The translations under genes and the position numbers were made by a program. The notes beneath the pieces were generated by a model, which worked only from the letters and a program-made list of their open reading frames with translations, made no database searches and had not been told where the DNA came from. A DNA stretch of 64,000 nucleotides from Phlebotomus papatasi. Lineage: Eukaryota; Arthropoda; Insecta; Diptera; Psychodidae. How positions within the stretch are numbered: position 1 is the stretch's first letter; each line of letters begins with the position of its first letter. The stretch lies in the NCBI RefSeq assembly GCF_024763615.1, contig NC_077223.1, positions 94,860,627 to 94,924,626 on the forward strand, read 5' to 3'. Shown piece by piece: positions 56,601 through 64,000 of the stretch.

Positions 56601-59600
56601 CAGAGCAGTAAATCTGAAGATCGTCTGCATACAAATGGTACCCACAATATCTGAGAACGTGCGAGAGATCACTTATGTGTTAACATTTTCGTCTGAATCG
56701 TGGGTTATCACCAATGAGAATTGCGAACTCTTAGCTGCGTTCTAGAGGAGGATTCTGATACGGATTTTTTGTTGCGTATGTGAGGAAAGACGCTTCCGGA
56801 GCCTATACAACCATGCGGTGTATAGGCTCAGGTAGGCTGTTCATATGGTTCGTAAGGATGAGGACAACCCAGCCTGAAAAGTCTTTAGGGGTGGACTCCA
56901 TACTCCGAGGAAAAGAGGCTGACCCAGCCTCCGATGGATCGACAGCGTGGTCCAGGACGCCAGCTCATGAGTTCCCTGTTCGACATGCCGCGACGGTGGC
57001 GGCCTCCCAAATGTTCAGAAAGTGGTGGCCATCAGAGAGAACTATTGCTTCAACCGCGTTCGCTTTTTCCCAGCCCGTAAGAATTTACATTGGACCGAAC
57101 CCTGTTCCGAACGCGTTTGCTGAACAGTGTTCAAACAGGGAATTGGAAAACAGCGGTGCGTAGCAGACTCGAGTGGCGACGGGTTCTGAGTCAAGCCAAG
57201 ACCAGCAATTGGTTGTATCGCATTGGTTGTAGTATGTGAGACGATGATTTCGATTACAGGCTAACCGGAATCGTCACCTCACAAATTTACTACAACCATC
57301 GCGCTACGGCCAATTACTGGTCTCGGCCTGACTCTGAACTTGTCGCCACTCGAGTCTGCTACGCTCCACTCATGAGCTGGCGTCCTGGTCCACGCCGTCG
57401 GTCCATCGGACGAGGCATATGAGCCGGGCTGACCATCTGGTTCGCAAGAATGAGAACAATCCTGTTTGGAGTCTTTAGAGGCAGAGAATCATTATTTCGA
57501 GAAAACGACGTCGACACAGTCTCTGATGGAGCGACGGCGTGGACCAGGGCCACTAGCTCAGGATCAGCCATTGATTGTAGCGCCGTTTACGTACATAACT
57601 ATGTGAATGAGTACCGGAAGAACAACTTTTGGGTGTACTAGGTATACTACTCCAGTACGAAGATGAAAAATTGGTGAGGGTCATTTAGCCATTGTACAGA
57701 GACTACAGGAGCTGTATGAAGGAACCGGTATAACAGTGAACATGACTAATGGAGGTAATGGTGAACTATCGACAACCTGAGCCTAAGCAGTGCACTAATG
57801 TCAATCAAATCCCATTGAACCAAGTGGAAAAGTTCAAGTACCTCGGGGTGTTATTGGACTTCCACAGTTCGGTTCCTTCGATATTCCGATGTTCCTTCGA
57901 ACCGATCAAAGAAGAGAAGATGTTCCTTCGACTGAAAGAAGATTATCAAGAAACTCGTTGCAGGTCAATATGAAGGGACGTCTACTTCAAGGTAAACCTA
58001 AGTAACGAGAGGTCAAAGAGAAATGAATGCGTGACGTATGGCCTGTTCCTTTCAATTCCTATGTTCGTTTCTAAGCGGACTTGTGCCTGATTGGCTCCGG
58101 TACACTCAGAGGAATGACGAAAGATTGGGTAACCATCAATCCTAGTGAGAACGCACAAATCTGGACAACGAAGAAATCTAGTCGTTTTAGAGAAAGTTGT
58201 ATGAGGAGCTAACAATATCTCCCCGATAAATCAAGACTGTTCAAGTTCAGAAAGGTTGTAAAGGAGAATGGTCAAATCCGGTCCCGGAATCGCCACGAAC
58301 GGGACCTATGTCATTGGATAGACATTAGTATAGGTAACAACTTTTGTTCTGGGATTAATGTTCTAAACCATGGAGGAACAGTTCTAGAGCATAAAAACTA
58401 TTTTTAAGAATTACGAAGAATGATCAAAAGTATATGGGCGCTGGTTCATCTTCACACAAAGATTAGAGTAGACGCATTTTGAAGATATTGATATAAGGTT
58501 GAGAAAAATGCCGGGACCCAGGACGATAAATGCTGGGAGTCCTTGTAAAAAAGGCTTTTATCCTTCCGAAAAATTGTTGTTTTGACTACGAATTATACAA
58601 GAACCGCTAAAATGATCTTAATGAAATTCGGTATAGGGTCAGTGTATGTTTTAAACTTTTTATTTATGCATACCACCCCCTCCCGCCACCCTCCGTTCTG
58701 GTAGCCCTCATACAAAATGGGGGCAGTTTACCTTATAACTCTTTTTTAAGAGGATGCAGAAAGCTGATATTCAACAAGGGAACAAAGCTTATGGAAGACA
58801 CTTCAACCATGCATGTTAATCCCCTCCTCCACCACACCTTCTAGTAATCCTATACAAAATGAGAACATTTTGACCTCTTTTCTGAGAAGAAGTAGTTCGT
58901 TTGTAAAAGAATGAAAAAAATGAATAACTAATAACGTTAACAATAATTTTCTAGATTTTATATGCATTTATAGACATCTAGTCGAATAACAGCTTTCTGC
59001 CTCCTTTTAGAAAGGAGTTATAAGGCAAAATAGTCTTATTTTGTATGGGGGCTACCAGAAGGGGTGATGGACGAAGAGTTTGGGCAGTATGGTTAAAAAG
59101 TCTTCTTTAAGCCTTGTTACCATGCTATATTTCAATTTTCTATCTTTTCTCAGAAAGGAGTTATAAGGTGAAATGCTCTCATTTTCTATGAGGGCTACCA
59201 GAAAGGGGGACAGAGGAGGGAGATATTATACATGGTTTAAAAGTCTTCCCTAAGCTTTGTTCCCTTGTCGAATTTCAGCTTTCTACCTCCTCTTAGAAAG
59301 GAGTTATAAGGTAAAGTGCCCCCATTTTGTATGGGGGCTATCAGAATGGAGGGTGGGGGGAGGGGGTGGTATGCATGGATAAAAACTTTAAGTCATACAG
59401 TGACCCTATACCGAATTTCATGAAGATCACTTTAGCCGTTCTTGCGTAATTCGTTGTCAAAACAGCGATTTATCGAAAGGATAAAGGCATTTTTACAAGG
59501 ACTCCCAGCGTTTATGGTCCTGGGTCCCGGCAATTTTTCAATCTTATATCAGTACCTACAAAACGCGCCTACTCTCGTTTGTGGCGATTCCGGGACCAAC

Positions 59601-60740
59601 GCCCATATAGTTTTGACCATTCTCCTTTCGCAATATATCAAACTTCAAAAATTTCAAAGTAGAAAAAAAATACTCACTTGTCGGTGTCAGAATTTCCTCC
59701 TTGATGGTCTTGTGGAAATCAATGGGATGAAGCCTGGGTGAGTCATAGTTGCACCAATAGTCGTTGTTGTCGCTGTGCCCGTCGAAGTGAATCCTAACCC
59801 TATCCCCAATGACATCAGCCACCGTTGCCACTGTTAGCTTCCCTGTGCCCTTCACATTTTCCGCTTCTAGCTTCATGCCCACCTTGAAGCCATGAGGAGC
59901 CTTCAGATAGCCTCCCATGGCCAGATTTCGGAAGTTCTTAAGCTTGGCTGCTTCGCATTTTGTCTCCTCCAGATACCGATGCCACACAAATTTTCCCATT
60001 TGTCCACTCCTCGGCACAATCAAATTCTTCCCTTCGTGCTCACACCAACGCGGTGGAAAGATGTCGGGACTGCTGAAACCCAACCAGAAATCATACTTCA
60101 CCGGACATCCATCAAAATGCAGCAACATCCGTTGTCCCTGAACCGCTAGAACCGTTACAACACCAAATACCGAACAATTGTCCGGATCAATGGCCTCGAG
60201 TTTCGTTTGAGGACGAAACGGATGCTTGGTATAGTAATCGAGAATATCACTGTTGCAGTGTGGAAAGAGTTCATCTGGAGCCCTTTGGCTGTTAGTTGAC
60301 GCCAAATAGTCTTTCCACGGAAAAACAGAATTGTCCTTGCTCTTGCGCTTCGTGGACGTACTTTTGCCGTCCTCCTCTGTTTCCGTGCATGATCGACGCT
60401 TCGAAATATTAATACAGGCTTTGCTACAGTAATCCGGAGCCAGGAAGTCCGCCGCAAGGCCTGAGCATGAGCACGAGAGGCATGTGTAAATGGGCTCAGT
60501 GGCTGTCTGCAGTTGCCTCACGCGCAAAGGATTGAGTTCGCGATCACAAATGGGTTGGTCGTAGTGTGATTCAGTCTGCTGATACCGCATAAATTCATCA
60601 TCATCCATGATATCCACAAGTCCCAGTTCATTGAACTGGAAGTGCAAGTTACTGCCATAGAGATAGCCAATGCCATCCTCCCAGCGGATCAAATTGAGCG
60701 GATCCTCATCCTCACCCTCCCGTCGTGCAGTCAACTTCAT
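53614..60740 (-). CDS. l(3)mbt: Lethal(3)malignant brain tumor, MBT-SAM chromatin protein (N-terminus possibly incomplete)
   Basis: Exons 60740-59678 and 54602-53614 (minus strand) join in phase (ACA-A|GA) to give 683 residues. The protein binds methylated histone tails, compacts chromatin and represses germline genes in somatic cells. Residues 17-45 are the conserved IRWEDGIGYLYGSNL block. An FCS-type zinc finger follows (CLSCSCSG ... DYCSKAC, 87-109). MBT1 is about 138-240, MBT2 about 250-350 and MBT3 about 360-455. Next comes a C2HC finger (Cys465, Cys470, His484, Cys490), and a C-terminal SAM domain at about 610-676. MBT2 keeps the aromatic-pocket DYW but lacks the usual GWC after the SPxxHP turn. 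A strong splice acceptor (TTTTTTCTGATTTAG) lies about 45 bases upstream of the ATG, with the frame open between. More N-terminal exons may lie beyond the window, as the fly protein is about twice as long. AATAAA on the minus strand is at 53479-53474. The intron is full of retroelements. Confidence 0.93.
55412..55555 (+). pseudogene. Gypsy-type gag fragment
   Basis: A short frame reads VYKTFKKLSYPKLSSQMTFK, then EIMALLGHHYKKTVNIRSER and FN, and stops. This matches the gag block of Ty3/gypsy elements (LxxPxxPxxxTFxELVxxLxxHYxPKxxxIxERF). The surrounding frames are broken, so only a relic remains. Confidence 0.55.
55924..56680 (-). pseudogene. Non-LTR retrotransposon reverse-transcriptase fragment
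   Basis: An open frame of 236 codons, plus upstream sequence reading SDLSHVLRYCGYHLYADDLQ. It carries the catalytic YADD box, the NLGVIFNNTLTWSDHV thumb motif and the C-terminal region of jockey/I-type LINEs, and ends LVASS stop. The N-terminal reverse transcriptase, endonuclease and ORF1 are missing. A 5'-truncated copy, antisense to neither flanking exon (same strand as l(3)mbt). Confidence 0.85.
56830..57980 (+). pseudogene. Decayed LINE (RTE-like) C-terminal fragments
   Basis: Two related pieces (about 56830-56965 and 57425-57560) read, with stops, as VRKDEDNPA ... LRWIDSVVQDASS and HLVRKNENNPV ... WSDGVDQ. These are the end of LINE polymerases of the type with HxVRMxEDRxxKKxF and RPxxRWxDxV. 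A third piece (57690-57870) contains LQELYEGTGITVNMT and, one frame over, QVEKFKYLGVLLD. The order is scrambled and the frames are broken, so these are ancient relics. Confidence 0.6.
58260..59629. mobile_element. Foldback element with long inverted arms
   Basis: Left arm starts AAGGAGAATGGTCAAATCCG and continues through AATGCCGGGACCCAGGACG and ATACCACCCCCTCCCGCCA. Right arm has the inverse blocks, ending TTTTGACCATTCTCCTT at 59629. Each arm is at least 400 bp, with imperfect pairing. The interior has about five tandem-like copies of AGGAGTTATAAGGTAAA with GGGGGCTACCAGAA. It ends only about 49 bases from the l(3)mbt splice donor. Confidence 0.7.
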
Positions 60741-61105
60741 TAGTTGGCAGTTGGCGTTTCTCTGAGTTAAGCTCCTAAATCAGAAAAAACCCTAATTCAT
60801 TTCTTGAACACCGGATGATCGCTAGGACGCAGCATAATGGGCAATTATTTCGTAAAAGTGGATTGTAAAAACTGCTCTCTCTTGGATTTCGAGCAGTTAA
60901 AATGATCAATAGAAATTTAAAATTCACTCAGTAAAAAATCAATTAAGATCAGTAGTGCACAGTAGGCACAACTTTGTCATTCAAATGTGATGTGATCCAA
61001 AGTGCTAAAGTGATGCTCGCGAGAAGTAGACGACTGTGATAGAGTCGGTTAGACGCAAGGCATTTGAGAAAGTGATGGAAATTTAGATTTCATGAAATTC
61101 GCCTT

Positions 61106-61261
61106 AGGGGAAAGTACTCTCCCTTCGAACGTTCATGCCTTCGAATAATGTAAATTTTCTTTTAGTTTTCCTAAGAGACTTACACATTTCTATTAAATAG
61201 TAGATGGCTCATCATCAATTGTTGATAATTCCGTGATAATTTAGTGTAAATCTCTTACACT
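61106..61261. mobile_element. AGGGGAAAGTACTCT MITE, copy 2, truncated
   Basis: Matches 13581-13799 from AGGGGAAAGTACTCTCCCTT through the centre TCAATTGTTGATAATTCCGT to GTGTAAATCTCTTAC. It then stops abruptly where the next MITE begins, so its right arm is lost. Confidence 0.65.
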
Positions 61262-61263
61262 GG

Positions 61264-61525
61264 CTCCGGCACACCTTTTGGATCAGGAAAATTGCATGTA
61301 ATCGAAATTCACACATCTTTCTTTCTCAAACGTTTTGCATAAGTCTATCCCACTCTTTCCGACTCTTCTTCTTCATTTAAACATCAGACCAATTTAAATT
61401 TAGTTCAATCTAATTTTGAGCGTAAAAGACTGAGATAGACATACGCAAAAAGTGCTGAAAAAATGATGTGAATTTCGACTTCTTGAAATTTTCCTGATCT
61501 AAAAGGTTTGACGGAGCCATTTAGG
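61264..61525. mobile_element. MITE of the CACACCTTTTAGATCAGG family
   Basis: Left GGCTCCGGCACACCTTTTGG. Right TGATCTAAAAGGTTTGACGG then AGCC. Inside are AAATTCACACATC/GATGTGAATTTCGAC and a purine/pyrimidine run. It abuts a truncated MITE on the left. Confidence 0.65.
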
Positions 61526-61575
61526 AAAGAGATGTGAATTTTGATTTCATGATTTTTTCCTGACAGAAAATGAGT

Positions 61576-61900
61576 GTGGTGCAATAGGCAAGACAGCTGG
61601 TGTTTGGGCGGACGAGATTTCTGATTCGACTCTCAAAGTTGTGAGTTCGAGTCCCGCCCGGTGCAAACAACTGAATATCAGAAAAATACATTTTCACTGC
61701 AATATAACGTAATAAAAATGCACCGCCTCTGCTTTAAAAAAAAAATTCCGGGAGCATGGAAGAAGCATCCACACTACGGGGAAGGCGCTCCTGGGCGGTC
61801 TACACATGGACTTAGCGGATTCTTCCACCACGTAATGCAACAGCAGTATAACATGACATTGTAACAAAGTATTCCGAATCGATTAATAATAATAATACTT
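61576..61900 (+). mobile_element. Second tRNA-derived SINE with (TAA)n tail
   Basis: tRNA-like head at 61576-61672: GGTGCAATAGGCAAGACAGC as a degenerate A-box region, and the B box in GTGAGTTCGAGTCCCGCC. A body of about 210 bp follows, then TAATAATAATAAT. The ends of the tRNA part do not pair, so it is not a tRNA gene. It differs in body sequence from the SINE at 37180 and sits inside a MITE-family copy (61540-62420). Confidence 0.65.
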
Positions 61901-62060
61901 TCGGCACTCCTAGTTCGGTAAGGTTTCATGAAATCAAAATTCACATTCCTTTCTCAAACTATTTGCATAGGTTTATTCCTAATTTTCGGTCCCAAAATTG
62001 GACTAAACTAAATTTAATTTGGTGTGATGTTCAAAAGAAGAAGAAGAAAAATGTGAAATA

Positions 62061-62389
62061 CAGTAGAGTCTCGCTATAGGCCATCGCTCTATAGTCCACA
62101 ATTTATCGACCGTTGATTTCAAAACACTGATTTTATGTTAGGTTATGTTTTTTAGTACGCAACAAGCATAATTATTTTAATATTTTTGGCAAACTTTATT
62201 AAGTAGTTGTGATAATTGTGATCCATAATGAAGAGAGCGAGGACAAGTACCACAATCGCAAAGAAAGTGGAAGCCGTCGCGCAATTTCAATACTAAAAGT
62301 CGTTGATAATTTTAAAAAATTACATGGACTATAGTGCGACCCAAGTGTCAAATCTGAAACCAAATATGGACTATAACGAGACTCTACTG
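62061..62389 (+). mobile_element. Pogo-like MITE with TA target duplication, copy 2
   Basis: 329 bp, CAGTAGAGTCTCGCTATAGG to ATAACGAGACTCTACTG, flanked by TA on both sides. At 62228-62296 it carries the same 22-codon frame as copy 1 (MKRARTSTTIAKKVEAVAQF). It is inserted in a CACACCTTTTAGATCAGG-family MITE. Confidence 0.8.
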
Positions 62390-63378
62390 TAGTAGGATAG
62401 ACATATGCACGATCGTTGAGTAACGGTACTATAGCACTAGGATTTTCACAATTTAATTTTAAATTCAATTGAGCTAATTGAGCATTATAAGATTTCTAGA
62501 ATTTACCTGGAACTTCTTACAGCCAGGACCCATTTTGCAAGTAATTTGCTTAATTTTAATAGTGCCGTGAGATTTTTGATTCTGAATGACTCCAGAAAAT
62601 GTGTGATAGTACTTAAAATGTCTTATAAGTTACTTATCTGTTATGCAAAAGAATCCCCAAAGCCAGAAAAAAGAGTTGTAGGCAAGGGGGCACATGACGA
62701 GACTCCCAACTGCAATTTCTTGACACAACAACTTCCTTCGAATTGCTTTGGGGGAACTTAGCAAATTACTCCCGATACTAAAATTTCACTCGCGTACAAG
62801 TATATCACTAATCACTGTACTTATTTTATTTTTTATTTTTGCCACAAAATAATAATTAATTTACGAGTGATTAAATTTAAAAAGAACAATATTCTTCAAA
62901 AGGCTACTTGTTTAACTGCAATAAAATTGAAATTAATGAGCAATTTTAACGTTTTTATTTTGCTGAATTCAAATTTAATTGAGTAACCACATTTATGCTG
63001 TTTTAGAATGTTTAAACATGTTTTGGTGGGCAAAGTTTTAGTTTATATCAATAAATAGGCGAAAATCTATCGATTCAAATGATTTTTAATGCAAAATAAC
63101 GCATAGGAACAATTCATTTGAAAATTAAATTGAATTTACAAATTGAAAAAAATCCTAGTGTGATAGCACGGTAAGAAAGTTGTGTGAATTTTGACTTTAT
63201 GAAATTTTCCCAATCTAAATGGCATACTGGGGCTATAAAAAATTAAAACTGGCCAGTGGAAAAATGCTCCGTTTCTGAAGTGACATATGGTTAGTTTAGA
63301 ATTTTCAAAGCAGTAGGCAAACATGCATAATCTCGTCAGGTGTATAATCCCTATGTGCGTAATCCCGGGATCCACTGT

Positions 63379-63590
63379 ATTTGCTTCTACACGTAATCGA
63401 ATTTTCTTTGTGTTGGTTTCTGTCATAATTATTTGGTAGTTTTAGAACACGGTGAGGACTAGGAAAACCAGTAAAGATATGAACCAACACAAAAAAATCG
63501 ATAATGCAGAAGCAAATGAGAACTGGGGAAAACAATCGAGACAGAATTCAACACAAAGAAAAGTCGGTAATGCAGGAGCACTCAGTCAAA
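63379..63590. mobile_element. Palindromic MITE, relative of 37632-37815, diverged
   Basis: Contains ATCGAATTTTCTTTGTGTTG against ATGAACCAACACAAAAAAATCGAT, then a second partial right arm (ACAATCGAGAC ... AACACAAAGAAAAGTCGGTA). This suggests a tandem or rearranged arm. Confidence 0.55.
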
Positions 63591-63795
63591 AATGAGCTTT
63601 TTGGACAAAAATGCAAAAGTAGCCCCACATTCTAAAACTGATCTAATCTGTTAATAATCATTTAACATAAGTTGAATTACTATTAGTAAATATTTTAATA
63701 AGAGTCAGAAAAACTGAAAATAATGCCGAGGGAATATTTTTGGTACGGATTGTGTGTTCTGAAAGGGGTTTCTTCTTTGAATATTAAAATTTCCA

Positions 63796-64000
63796 GCCCA
63801 AATTCTACTTTTTCAAATATTTTATTATTATTTTATTAATATTTTTTTAAGGAGGATTCTTCGAGAACTGTATTTGATGATTTTATTCATGTTTTTTAAA
63901 TAAAAAAATTAAGTAGGTAAAAGAAATGAAATTGCTACAATAATAAAAATTAATTTGAAAAATAATAAAAAAAAATATTTGAAAAAGTAGAATTTGGGCT
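63796..64000. repeat. Palindromic element, reaching the window end
   Basis: AGCCCAAATTCTACTTTTTC then AAATATTTTATTATTATTTT, and the inverse AAATATTTGAAAAAGTAGAA then TTTGGGCT at the last bases. It may be complete or continue beyond the window. Confidence 0.6.

Larger units (their letters stand above)
54603..59677. other. l(3)mbt intron filled with decayed retroelements
   Basis: About 5.1 kb. In order: a possible LTR remnant (about 54690-54900), a gypsy-type gag fragment (55412-55555), a LINE reverse-transcriptase fragment on the minus strand (55924-56680), fragments of a second LINE on the plus strand (56830-57980) and a foldback element (58260-59629). No functional gene. Confidence 0.7.
60785..64000. 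other. Upstream region of l(3)mbt, element-rich
   Basis: After the putative splice acceptor at about 60785 no coding exon is recognisable. It holds MITE 61106-61261, MITE 61264-61525, another copy of the same family (61540-62420) interrupted by a SINE and a pogo-like MITE, hairpin 63379-63590 and part of a palindrome (63796-64000). The missing l(3)mbt 5' exon, if any, is either non-coding here or outside the window. Confidence 0.5.

Noticed and set aside
56780..57163. 127-codon open frame in the l(3)mbt intron
   Set aside because: Another frame of the same DNA reads as a broken LINE C-terminus (VRKDEDNPA, LRWIDSVVQDAS), so this frame is a shadow.
61586..61672. Possible tRNA gene
   Set aside because: The B box is good, but the 5' and 3' ends do not form an acceptor stem. 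Better explained as a SINE head.

Overview
This is a eukaryotic window of AT-rich, intron-rich and repeat-rich DNA. The genes have GT-AG introns and insect-type proteins: l(3)mbt with three MBT repeats and a SAM domain, extracellular Cu/Zn SOD, a six-cysteine tetraspanin, and a ZIP3/RNF212-like meiotic RING protein. I read it as a dipteran insect, possibly a nematoceran such as a sand fly. The species is inference; no search was run.

Layout, left to right. (1) 3092-7944 (+): the last two coding exons of an unidentified PDZ/coiled-coil scaffold gene whose 5' part lies outside the window or is not visible. (2) 16689-22440 (+): extracellular Cu/Zn superoxide dismutase (Sod3). It has a secreted form ending at 19735 and a predicted second form with a GPI-anchor-like tail encoded at 22341-22440. 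(3) 29148-38064 (+): a complete four-exon tetraspanin. (4) 41605-42976 (-): a complete three-exon phosphoglycerate kinase (Pgk). (5) 46579-47640 (+): single-exon RNA 3'-terminal phosphate cyclase (Rtca). (6) 47779-53270 (-): a RNF212/ZIP3-like RING protein whose last exon lies about 4.8 kb from the others and meets Rtca tail to tail. (7) 53614-60740 (-): lethal(3)malignant brain tumor (l(3)mbt), split by a 5-kb intron filled with decayed retroelements.

The rest is mostly intron and intergenic DNA packed with small elements that have terminal inverted repeats (TIRs, MITE-like). At least a dozen families are recognisable, many present two to five times here and several nested in each other. Large near-perfect palindromes occur at 15666-16198 and 50909-51359. 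Two kinds of minisatellite sit inside such elements: a 15-bp unit at three loci between 26.4 and 31.5 kb, and a 30-bp unit at 51.4-52.5 kb. There are also two tRNA-derived SINEs, two pogo-like MITEs that keep a short transposase start, LINE reverse-transcriptase fragments and a gypsy-type gag fragment.

The genes are independent housekeeping or cell-surface genes (glycolysis, RNA end repair, oxidative defence, membrane organisation). The exception is the adjacent same-strand pair of RNF212-like and l(3)mbt, both of which belong to families with germline roles. Exon boundaries were placed by eye from splice consensus, phase agreement and protein continuity. Repeat boundaries are approximate to within a few bases.
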